A DNA stretch of 42,559 nucleotides from Rhodococcus rhodnii NBRC 100604 (GTDB taxonomy: Bacteria > Actinomycetota > Actinomycetes > Mycobacteriales > Mycobacteriaceae). The notes beneath the pieces are model-generated. The model made no database searches and was not told the origin of the DNA. It saw only the letters and a list, made by a program, of their open reading frames with translations. The stretch spans positions 1 through 42,559 of the forward strand of contig NZ_BCXD01000030.1 of the NCBI RefSeq assembly GCF_001894925.1, written 5' to 3'. Shown piece by piece: positions 36,801 to 42,559 of the stretch. The position numbers and the translations under genes are program-made. How positions within the stretch are numbered: position 1 is the first letter of the stretch; the number at the start of each line of letters is the position of its first letter.

Positions 36801-37317
36801 CTTCTCGGCGGCGCTCGCGCGCGGCTGGCACAAGCTCGCCGCGTACAAGGACGAGTACGAGGTCGCGGCGCTGCTCACCGATCCCGCGTTCACCGACACG
36901 ATCGGACGGCAGGTTCCCGGTGCGAGCCGCCCGACGTTCCGGCTGCATCCACCGCTGCTCAAAGCACTCGGCCGCGAGGGCAAGATCGGCTTCTCACCCA
37001 GGACGCACGGCGCCCTGCGCGTCCTCGCGGGTGCGAAACGCCTCCGCGGGACCGTCCTCGACCCCTTCGGGCACACCGCCGTCCGCAAGCTCGAACGCGC
37101 CTTGATCGCGCACTACGACGCCACGACGGCCGACCTCGCCACCCGGCTGACCGAGCGCACCTACGACGAGGCGACGGCGACGGCCGCCGCAGCCGACCTC
37201 GTTCGCGGATACGAGGAGGTCAAGCTGCGGTCGGTCGTCCGCTACGTGGACCGGCTCACCGAACTCGGCGTCGCCGTTCCGGTCGGGATCACCGGCCCGG
37301 CATCCGCGGCAGAGTGA
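33811..37317 (+). CDS. Fused indolepyruvate:ferredoxin oxidoreductase
   Basis: The 1168-aa protein is the single-chain form of the 2-oxoacid:ferredoxin oxidoreductase family. The N-terminal part has FVSGYQGSPLAGVDKML. The TPP-binding region follows (CSGCPHNRSTVVPDGS, GGIGCHTMVTM, GEGAQWIGQAPFT). A cluster-binding cysteine group lies from residue 646 (CEGCGDCGVKSNC, then CNTDYSCLDGNC). The gamma-type domain starts near 731 (GIGGTGIVTVNQ). It decarboxylates aryl pyruvates from Trp, Phe and Tyr to acyl-CoAs with ferredoxin as acceptor. ATG 33811 has a ggggag site; ATG 33736 lies in the palindromic region and is less likely. Its end overlaps the end of ponA2 by 29 bp. Confidence 0.92.
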   Translation: MTQLYEPHDTTTDRPVSAPGAPSPDMLSDRYRPGARPALLSGVQAIGRALVEQHALDLRAGRTVATFVSGYQGSPLAGVDKMLTGIDGLTGEHDVHFVPGLNEELAATAVWGSQNPIGGQDRDGVVGVWYGKGPGLDRSGDAMRHGSMYGAHPSGGVLAYVGDDPASKSSTVPAASERLLAALDMPVLFPRDANEIVAFSLHGIALSRASGCWVGMKIVSDVADGLSTYTLDTTALGITVPQLDWNGSPWRYEQRVLAAPPDSLLAEAALVGPRWAMVEAYGAANDLDSLDVDPADAWLAIVAPGTAYDAVRQALRDLGLGDAELERAGVRLLRVGMPYPLGGDRVRRAARGVAQVLVVEEKSPFVERQVRDALYDAATRPAVHGRRGADGTPLIPADGELTADRLAAPLRAVLGERLTLPRPRPPRLELTVLPTARTASFCSGCPHNRSTVVPDGSLAAGGIGCHTMVTMSSRPDVAVTGLTQMGGEGAQWIGQAPFTSEGHIFQNLGDGTYFHSGQLAVQAAVAAGVNVTYKLLYNGAVAMTGAQHPEGERGIAELTLKLAADGVRRIVVCSDEPRRHRGSRLAAGTLVWDRDRLDEAQRMLRDEPGVTVLIYDQHCAADVRRQRKRGTMPVRSTRVVINEAVCEGCGDCGVKSNCLSVQPVETEFGRKTRIDQTSCNTDYSCLDGNCPSFVTVEAPDEAPERTVTPPPHVPDPAAAPPSRTWNVFLAGIGGTGIVTVNQVLATAAASAGYVASGLDQTGLSQKAGPVTSHLKFSVSDLDASNRVGAASADCVLAFDLLTAADARWVDQGDAQRTVTVASTSRTPTGAMIHDASLAYPDESDMLARLDARCARLVTMDALAAAQRLFGDTTTANFLLVGAAVQSGAVPLEPAAIERAITVNGVSVEENLAAFGWGRAAVADPAAFARATDPLRARAEARPVRALDRCTIEGPVRALVDTRAADLVRHTGERLARRYVDAVQRAWDAERRLGERTDFSAALARGWHKLAAYKDEYEVAALLTDPAFTDTIGRQVPGASRPTFRLHPPLLKALGREGKIGFSPRTHGALRVLAGAKRLRGTVLDPFGHTAVRKLERALIAHYDATTADLATRLTERTYDEATATAAAADLVRGYEEVKLRSVVRYVDRLTELGVAVPVGITGPASAAE

Positions 37318-39682
37318 TGTCGGGCATGCCCGGGATCTGAATCGTCTGTCCGCCGCCGTTGCCCTCGGGCGGCCCGGCGCCTTCGGGCCTCGGGCCGTCG
37401 GGGGCCGCGGGAACGCTGCCGTCGCTGATCGAGATCGTGATCTCCGACCCCGGCACCGCCGAACCCGACGGCGCCTGGCTGGCGACGGTGTCGCGCTGCG
37501 CTGCCGAACGCACCGTCACGGCGTTGACGGAGAAGCCCGCGCCCTGCAGCTGCGACGTCGCATCGCCCTGCGAGAGCCCGACGACGTCCGGCACCTGGCC
37601 GGCCTGGGAGCCACGCGCGTACTTCTGGTCGATCGGCGGCAGTGCCGTCGCGCCGAAGTCGTTCACGATGGGCGAGATCGCCTGATACCAGGTCCGTGCC
37701 GGCTCGTTTCCGCCGAAGAGATCGCCGTCGCCACACGACCGGAGCGGCGACGAGCAGATCTGGCCCGGCGTCGGCGAGTCGCCGAAGACGTAGGCGGCAC
37801 CCGCGAGGTTGTTGGTGAAGCCGAGGAACCCGGACGACATGTGCGACTCGGTGGTGCCCGTCTTGCCGGACATCGGGAGCGTCCATCCGGTCGAGCCCGC
37901 GGCGGCCGCCGACGTGCCGCCGGGCAGATCGTCCTTGCTCATCGCGTTCGCGAGCGTGTCGGCGAGACCGGGCTCGACGACCTGCTGGCACGCCTCCTCG
38001 GAGATCGGCACAGGATTGCCGGAGCGGTCGTACACCGAGTCGATCGGGGTCGGCGGGCACCACTTGCCGTGCGACGCGAGAGTCGCTGCGACGTTGGAGA
38101 GTTCGAGCGGGTTGATCCACGTCGGGCCGAGCGTGAACGATCCGAGGTTCTGGTCCTTCTGGAAGTCGGCGAGGCTGCGCTCGTCGAAACCGCTCGTGCG
38201 CGGGTTCGCGTAGGAGCGCATACCCAGCCGCACGGCCATGTCGACCGTCGGCTCGACGCCCGTCTCCTGGATGAGCTTGACGAACGCCGTGTTCGGCGAC
38301 TGTGCGAGCGCATCGGTCACCGACAGACGCGGTGCGTACTGCCCGGCGTTCTCGACGCAGTACGTCGCCGGCGGGCACCCGCGAGCGCCGCCGCTACCCA
38401 TGCCACGCGCCTCGAAGCGGCCGGGGACGTCGAAGACGGCGTTCGTGCCGAGGCCCTTCTCCATCGCGGCCGCGACCGTGAAGATCTTGAAGATCGAGCC
38501 GGCACCGGCACCGCCGAGCGAGTACGGCTGCGGCTGCACGGTCTCGTGGGCGTCGGCGTTCAGGCCGTAGGTCCTGCTCGACGTCATCGCGAGGACGCGG
38601 TGCTGATCCTGGCCCGGCTGCACGACGTTCATCACGTTCGCGACGTCGGGCAGCGACGGGCTCGCGTTCGCGGAGACGGCCTCCTTGGTCGACGCCTGGA
38701 CCTGCGGGTCGAGCGTCGTCCTGATGAGGTATCCGCCCTTCTCGATCTGTTCGCGGCTGAGTCCGGAGTTCTCGAGGTACTGCAGTGCGTAGTCGCAGAA
38801 GAACCCGCGGTCGCCCGCCGAGATGCAGCCGCGCGGGAGCAGATTGGGCTCGGGCAGCACGCCGAGCGGCTCCTCCTTCATCGCCCGGAACTCGTCTGCG
38901 CGATCGGGGATGTTCTGGATCATCGTGTCGAGAACGACGTTGCGGCGATCGGTCACGCCCTCGGTGTTCGTGTACGGGTTGAGGGCCGAACTCGACTGCA
39001 CCATGCCGGCGAGCATCGCCGACTGGCGGGCGTCGAGATCGGCGGCGTCGATCCCGAAGTACGTCTGCGCGGCGTCCTGGATGCCGAACGAACCGTTACC
39101 GAACGGAACGAGATTGAGGTAGCGAGTGAGGATCTCGTCCTTCGTGAGTTCCTTGTCGAGCGTGAGCGCCATCCGGATCTCGCGGATTTTGCGTGCGGGC
39201 GTCGTCTCGATGGCGGCACGGCGTTCGGCGTCGGTCTTCGCGACGACGAGCAGCTGGTAGTTCTTCACGTACTGCTGATCGATCGTCGACGCGCCCTGCT
39301 GGACCTCGCCGCTCGTGGTGTTGGTGAGGAAGGCGCGGATCGTGCCCTGCCAGTCGACGCCCTGGTGATCGGCGAATCGGCGATCCTCGATCGAGACGAT
39401 CGCGAGCTTCATGTCGTTGGAGATGCGGTCGCTCGGGACCTCGAAGCGGCGCTGGTCGTAGAGCCACGCGATGGGATTGCCCTCGGCGTCGACCATCGTG
39501 GACACGGCGGGGACGGCGCCGTCCACGAGTTCGGCGGACGTGTTGTCCACGGTGTCGGCCGCTCGGTTCGATGCGTAGCCGAAGCCGCCCGCCAACGGAA
39601 AGAGCACTCCTGCGAGGAGGATGCCCGCGACCGCGGAGAACGCCACGAGCTTCCACACACTGTTCGCCTTCGCCTTCGCCAC
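37289..39682 (-). CDS. ponA2: Class A penicillin-binding protein with PASTA domain (PonA2-like)
   Basis: The 797-aa protein has one N-terminal membrane helix (about 10-32). A glycosyltransferase 51 domain follows with catalytic Glu99 in EDRRFADHQGVD and QQGASTIDQQYVKN. The transpeptidase domain has SIFK (Ser396-Lys399), SPN (462-464) and KTGT (607-610). A PASTA domain lies near 690-750, and the tail is Pro/Gly-rich. It polymerises and cross-links peptidoglycan outside the membrane. Order and orientation relative to whiB4 and the ATPase pair match M. tuberculosis ponA2 (Rv3682). The GTG start has TACCCT 6 nt upstream and no ribosome site. Confidence 0.95.
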   Translation of the reverse strand: MAKAKANSVWKLVAFSAVAGILLAGVLFPLAGGFGYASNRAADTVDNTSAELVDGAVPAVSTMVDAEGNPIAWLYDQRRFEVPSDRISNDMKLAIVSIEDRRFADHQGVDWQGTIRAFLTNTTSGEVQQGASTIDQQYVKNYQLLVVAKTDAERRAAIETTPARKIREIRMALTLDKELTKDEILTRYLNLVPFGNGSFGIQDAAQTYFGIDAADLDARQSAMLAGMVQSSSALNPYTNTEGVTDRRNVVLDTMIQNIPDRADEFRAMKEEPLGVLPEPNLLPRGCISAGDRGFFCDYALQYLENSGLSREQIEKGGYLIRTTLDPQVQASTKEAVSANASPSLPDVANVMNVVQPGQDQHRVLAMTSSRTYGLNADAHETVQPQPYSLGGAGAGSIFKIFTVAAAMEKGLGTNAVFDVPGRFEARGMGSGGARGCPPATYCVENAGQYAPRLSVTDALAQSPNTAFVKLIQETGVEPTVDMAVRLGMRSYANPRTSGFDERSLADFQKDQNLGSFTLGPTWINPLELSNVAATLASHGKWCPPTPIDSVYDRSGNPVPISEEACQQVVEPGLADTLANAMSKDDLPGGTSAAAAGSTGWTLPMSGKTGTTESHMSSGFLGFTNNLAGAAYVFGDSPTPGQICSSPLRSCGDGDLFGGNEPARTWYQAISPIVNDFGATALPPIDQKYARGSQAGQVPDVVGLSQGDATSQLQGAGFSVNAVTVRSAAQRDTVASQAPSGSAVPGSEITISISDGSVPAAPDGPRPEGAGPPEGNGGGQTIQIPGMPDITLPRMPGR

Positions 39683-39688
39683 GCGTAC

Positions 39689-39694
39689 AGGGTA
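39689..39694 (-). promoter_or_regulatory. -10 box TACCCT of leaderless ponA2
   Basis: On the minus strand TACCCT is 6 nt before the GTG at 39682, with no ribosome site between. Confidence 0.5.
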
Positions 39695-39839
39695 CGTGGG
39701 AGGGGCCGTCGCGCACCGAACCCGCACTCGCAGATTCCACCGGACTTTTTTCGGCCGATCGGTTTGGAACGTGTGGCGTGGGGTAGTCAGCCACTGTCAC
39801 ACGTGGGGACGCACGTACCAGTAAAACGGGGCGGACGCC

Positions 39840-39868
39840 TTGCATCCGGATCGGACTGGTCATAGATT
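39840..39868 (+). promoter_or_regulatory. whiB4 promoter
   Basis: TTGCAT (39840-39845) and TAGATT (39863-39868) are 17 bp apart, a housekeeping-type promoter. It predicts an untranslated leader of about 120 nt, long enough for post-transcriptional control. Confidence 0.6.
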
Positions 39869-39995
39869 GTCAGCACAGTGTGATGGAGATAACACCCAGT
39901 GAGGAGTGTTCGCGCCCTTCCGGGGGTACAAGCCCGGATACGCGCACACCGAGAACGCCGCGGGGAGCGGGGTTCGCCAGAAGAGGGGATACGAC

Positions 39996-40316
39996 ATGCA
40001 CTCATCCACCCCGATCACGCGACTCAACGTGGAAGAAGCCGAGGCGCGTATCGCGTGGGTCACCCAGGCACGCTGCCGCCAGGTGGACCCGGATCAACTC
40101 TTCGTGCGAGGAGCGGCGCAACGCAAGGCCGCGACGATCTGCAGGCACTGCCCCGTGATGATGGAGTGCGGAGCCGACGCGCTCGACAACCGCGTGGAGT
40201 TCGGGGTGTGGGGCGGCATGACGGAACGGCAGCGCCGCGCACTCCTCAAGCAGCACCCCGAGGTCACGTCGTGGGCCGACTTCTTCGCGGCTCAGCGTGC
40301 CCAGAAGGCGATCTGA
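39996..40316 (+). CDS. whiB4: WhiB-family iron-sulfur regulator (WhiB4-like)
   Basis: The 106-aa protein has the four cluster ligands Cys27, Cys49, Cys52 and Cys58 (C-x21-C-x2-C-x5-C) and the Wbl signature GVWGGMTERQRR at 70-81, followed by a short basic stretch. Such proteins hold an O2/NO/redox-sensitive [4Fe-4S] cluster and act on transcription. Divergent from ponA2 and convergent with two ATPase genes, as for M. tuberculosis whiB4 (Rv3681c), a redox regulator. That context, more than sequence alone, supports the name. Confidence 0.92.
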   Translation: MHSSTPITRLNVEEAEARIAWVTQARCRQVDPDQLFVRGAAQRKAATICRHCPVMMECGADALDNRVEFGVWGGMTERQRRALLKQHPEVTSWADFFAAQRAQKAI

Positions 40317-40365
40317 CTCGATTCCCACAGGTCACATGCGGTCCGACGCGCGCGGCCGGTGACGC

Positions 40366-41499
40366 TCACGTGGTACTCGTGAGCTGATCACCGACCGCGC
40401 GCAGTGCGTCCAGGTCCGAGACCTCGAACGGCAGCGACGGCACACCCACGATCGGCACGCGGGGATGACCCGACGTGAACCGCGCCAGCAGATGGACCTC
40501 GCGCCGGGCCGTCGCGGCACGCAGCGCGTGGACTCGGAGCACGCCCACGGCGAGCTCGGCGTCTCCCGCCGACTCCAGCCGGTCCGCGGCGTCGGCGGCC
40601 TGTTCCGCCGACAGCGACAGCAGCGTCGGATGAGTGCGGTTGAGGATCAGGCCGGCGAGCGGCATGTCCTCGTCGGTCAGCCGGTCGACGAAGAACGCCG
40701 CCTCGCGCAGCGCATCAGGCTCACCCGCCGCGACGACCATGAACGACGTCCCCGGCCGGCGCAGCAACTCGTACGTCCGGTTCGCGCGCTCGCGGAAACC
40801 GCCGAACATCGAATCCAGCGACTGCACGAACGCCGAGGCGTCCGACAGCATCTGGCTGCCGACGATCGTCGAGACGCCCTTGAGGGCGAGCCCCATCGCG
40901 CCCGCGACGAACTTCGTCAGGCCGCGGCCCGGCGCCGTGAACAGCCGCATCATGCGGCTGTCCAGGAACGCTCCGAGCCGCTGCGGCGCGTCGAGGAAGT
41001 CGAGAGCGTTGCGCGACGGCGGCGTGTCGACGACGACGAGATCCCACTCGCCCTCGTGGACGAGCTGCCCGAGCTTCTCCATCGCCATGTACTCCTGCGT
41101 GCCGGAGAACGACGTCGCGACGGTCTGATAGAAGGGGTTCGACAGGATCTGTTCGGCCTTGTCGGCGGGGGAGTGCTCGATCACCATGTCGTCGAACGTG
41201 CGGCGCATGTTGAGCATCATCGCGTGCAGCGACCCGGTCGCGTCCTTCCCGAGATCCACCGGGCGTGGGGTGTTGTCGAGCTCGCCGACCCCGAGCGCCT
41301 GCGCGAGCCGCCGCGCGGGATCGATCGTGAGGACCACGACCTTGCGCCCGTTCTCGGCAGCCCGCAGCGCGAGCGCCGCTGCCGTCGTCGTCTTTCCGAC
41401 ACCGCCCGCGCCACAGCACACGACGACGTGCGTCGCCGGGTCCTCGATGATCCCGGCGACGTCGAGTGCCGGTGCGCTCCTGCGTTTCCGATCGGTCAC
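40366..41499 (-). CDS. ArsA/GET3-like ATPase, second of a pair (Rv3680-like)
   Basis: The 377-aa protein is an anion-transporting-type P-loop ATPase with the motif GAGGVGKT (30-37), where the usual deviant signature Lys is replaced by Ala. It also has [17 protein letters not shown] and [24 protein letters not shown] start; its first bases overlap the stop of the upstream partner (GTGA), so a heteromeric pair is likely. The M. tuberculosis homologues Rv3679/Rv3680 form such a pair with a reported role in tolerance to nitric oxide and glycerol. Confidence 0.9.
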   Translation of the reverse strand: MTDRKRRSAPALDVAGIIEDPATHVVVCCGAGGVGKTTTAAALALRAAENGRKVVVLTIDPARRLAQALGVGELDNTPRPVDLGKDATGSLHAMMLNMRRTFDDMVIEHSPADKAEQILSNPFYQTVATSFSGTQEYMAMEKLGQLVHEGEWDLVVVDTPPSRNALDFLDAPQRLGAFLDSRMMRLFTAPGRGLTKFVAGAMGLALKGVSTIVGSQMLSDASAFVQSLDSMFGGFRERANRTYELLRRPGTSFMVVAAGEPDALREAAFFVDRLTDEDMPLAGLILNRTHPTLLSLSAEQAADAADRLESAGDAELAVGVLRVHALRAATARREVHLLARFTSGHPRVPIVGVPSLPFEVSDLDALRAVGDQLTSTT

Positions 41500-42542
41500 C
41501 GGACCCCCTGTTCGACGAGAGCGGACGAGAGTTCGTACAACCCGCCGAGATCGACTCCACCGATGAGGGCGGGCAACTGTAGCCGTGCGCCGCCGACCTC
41601 GTCGAGCTGGGCCGAACTCGCTGCCTGCGCTCGCACGACGGACGCGTGCTCGACGGTCTCGGTGAGCAGGCCCGCGAAATCGTCGTCGTCGAGGTCGAGC
41701 GAGACCTGCCCCAGCGCCGTGCGCACCGCGTCGGCGTCCACGACGCCGTCGGCGATGTCGCCGAGCGCAGCGGACGGCAGCAGTTGCGGCAGCGCACGAT
41801 TGACGACGACCGCGCCCAGGTTCATGCCGGACGCCGCGAGTTCTGCTGCGGCGTCGGCCGTCTCCTGCACCGGCAGCGCCTCGAGCAGCGTCACGAGATG
41901 CACGACGGTGTCGTCGGAGTGCAGCAGCCGCACGACGCCCTCGCTCTGCGCCCGGACGGGCCCGCCCTTCGCGAGATCGGCCATCGCCTTCGTGACGTCG
42001 AGGAAGCTGCCGATCCGTCCGGTCGGCGGCGAATCGACGACGACGGCGTCGTACGCGCGGCCGCCGTCGTCGCCGGTGCGGACGACGGTCTCCTTGATCT
42101 TGCCCGTGAGCAGGACGTCACGGAGCCCCGGTGCGAGCGTCGTCGCGAACTCGATCGCGCCGACCTTGCGCATCGCGCGTCCCGCGAAGCCGAGGTTGTA
42201 GAACATGTCGAGGTATTCGAGGAACGCCGTCTCGATGTCGATCGCGAGAGCGGTCACCTCGCCACCGCCCTGGGCGGCCGCGACGCGAGTCTCGGTGGGC
42301 GGCAGGGGCGGACGCTCGAACAGCGGAGCGATCGACTGCCTGCCCTCGACCTCGACGAGCAGCACGCGACGGCCGCCCTCGGCGAGCGCCAGCGCGAGTG
42401 CGGCGGCGACGGTCGACTTGCCCGTCCCGCCCTTGCCCGACACGAAGTGCAGGCGGGCGCGTGCGGCGGCGTCGGGCCACGTCGAAGTCGAGAGTCCGGG
42501 GGAGGACACCGTCGGTGGTGCGTCCTTGCGGGTATCGGCCAC
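41496..42542 (-). CDS. ArsA/GET3-like ATPase, first of a pair (Rv3679-like)
   Basis: The 348-aa protein has a deviant Walker A with signature Lys, GKGGTGKS (36-43), an ArsA-like [16 protein letters not shown] and [20 protein letters not shown]. It is the upstream member of the coupled ATPase pair. Together with whiB4 and ponA2 it makes up a block conserved in mycolic-acid actinobacteria. The GTG start has TAGGCT 6 nt upstream, near the window edge, and no ribosome site, so the transcript is probably leaderless. Confidence 0.9.
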   Translation of the reverse strand: MADTRKDAPPTVSSPGLSTSTWPDAAARARLHFVSGKGGTGKSTVAAALALALAEGGRRVLLVEVEGRQSIAPLFERPPLPPTETRVAAAQGGGEVTALAIDIETAFLEYLDMFYNLGFAGRAMRKVGAIEFATTLAPGLRDVLLTGKIKETVVRTGDDGGRAYDAVVVDSPPTGRIGSFLDVTKAMADLAKGGPVRAQSEGVVRLLHSDDTVVHLVTLLEALPVQETADAAAELAASGMNLGAVVVNRALPQLLPSAALGDIADGVVDADAVRTALGQVSLDLDDDDFAGLLTETVEHASVVRAQAASSAQLDEVGGARLQLPALIGGVDLGGLYELSSALVEQGVR

Positions 42543-42548
42543 CTGTGG

Positions 42549-42554
42549 AGCCTA
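42549..42554 (-). promoter_or_regulatory. -10 box TAGGCT of the leaderless ATPase operon
   Basis: TAGGCT on the minus strand is 6 nt before the GTG at 42542. The -35 region is outside the window. Confidence 0.45.
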
Positions 42555-42559
42555 TAACT

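Larger units (their letters stand above)
39683..39995. other. 313-bp divergent intergenic region between ponA2 and whiB4
   Basis: The left end holds the ponA2 promoter. The middle holds the whiB4 promoter (39840-39868). The remaining 125 bp form a long untranslated leader of whiB4 with gaggggat (39983-39990) as ribosome site. No convincing gene or repeat is seen in it. Confidence 0.6.

Noticed and set aside
33877-36948. 1023-codon open frame on the minus strand
   Set aside because: It is the antisense of the indolepyruvate oxidoreductase gene; its composition (Arg/Val/Asp-rich, no domains) is that of a high-GC shadow frame.
37841-39865. 674-codon open frame on the plus strand
   Set aside because: Antisense of ponA2, which has all expected catalytic motifs; the plus-strand product is low-complexity Arg/Glu/Val.

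Overview
The window is high-GC DNA, about two thirds G+C or more, with GTG/ATG starts and tightly packed genes. The gene content points to a mycolic-acid actinobacterium of the Rhodococcus/Nocardia/Mycobacterium group, most likely Rhodococcus-like. Supporting genes are a WhiB regulator, an F420-type luciferase-like oxidoreductase, a MDMPI-type (mycothiol-related) protein, a DUF222/HNH endonuclease, and a ponA2-whiB4-twin ATPase block arranged as in Mycobacterium tuberculosis (Rv3679-Rv3682). No phage, IS element, CRISPR array or plasmid function was seen.

Layout. 1-2.1 kb: end of a membrane protein, then a BphB-like dihydrodiol dehydrogenase and a two-domain VOC protein behind a tgtataca palindrome. 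2.1-8.9 kb: exported enzymes (CocE/S15 hydrolase, Tat flavin amine oxidase, Tat neutral ceramidase) and a lipoprotein. 9.0-11.3 kb: lysC-asd, with a clear internal start for the aspartokinase beta subunit. 11.4-13.4 kb: cyanase and a Baeyer-Villiger-type monooxygenase, both apparently leaderless. 13.6-16.3 kb: an iron/peroxide group, furA-katA and dps. 16.3-19.1 kb: an ABC exporter divergent from its TetR regulator, with two matching palindromic operators. 19.1-23.1 kb: small metabolic genes (MDMPI family, HAD, LLM flavoprotein, membrane hydrolase, SDR). 23.2-24.8 kb: stress genes (CsbD-like, SigF-type sigma factor, small DUF6480-like membrane protein with a SigF-like promoter). 24.9-27.4 kb: DUF222/HNH endonuclease with a hexamer repeat, a decayed epoxide hydrolase and tRNA-Pro(CGG).

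27.5-29.0 kb: a metallophosphoesterase (Rv3683-like) divergent from a YqeY protein. 29.05-37.3 kb: what looks like an accessory insert between yqeY and ponA2. It holds an IclR regulator, a translationally coupled meta-cleavage lower pathway (hydratase, acylating acetaldehyde dehydrogenase, hydroxyoxovalerate aldolase), an Abi-like HEPN RNase gene with a structured leader, and a fused indolepyruvate:ferredoxin oxidoreductase. 37.3-42.5 kb: the ponA2, whiB4 and ArsA/GET3-like ATPase pair.

The most interesting candidate is the HEPN Abi-like gene (32745-33458, minus). Its leader folds into a long-range stem with an inner hairpin, which resembles the abiF-type arrangement of an RNA plus HEPN toxin. 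A second theme is a recurring leaderless architecture: at least seven genes have a TANNNT-like -10 box 6-7 nt before the start codon and no Shine-Dalgarno sequence.
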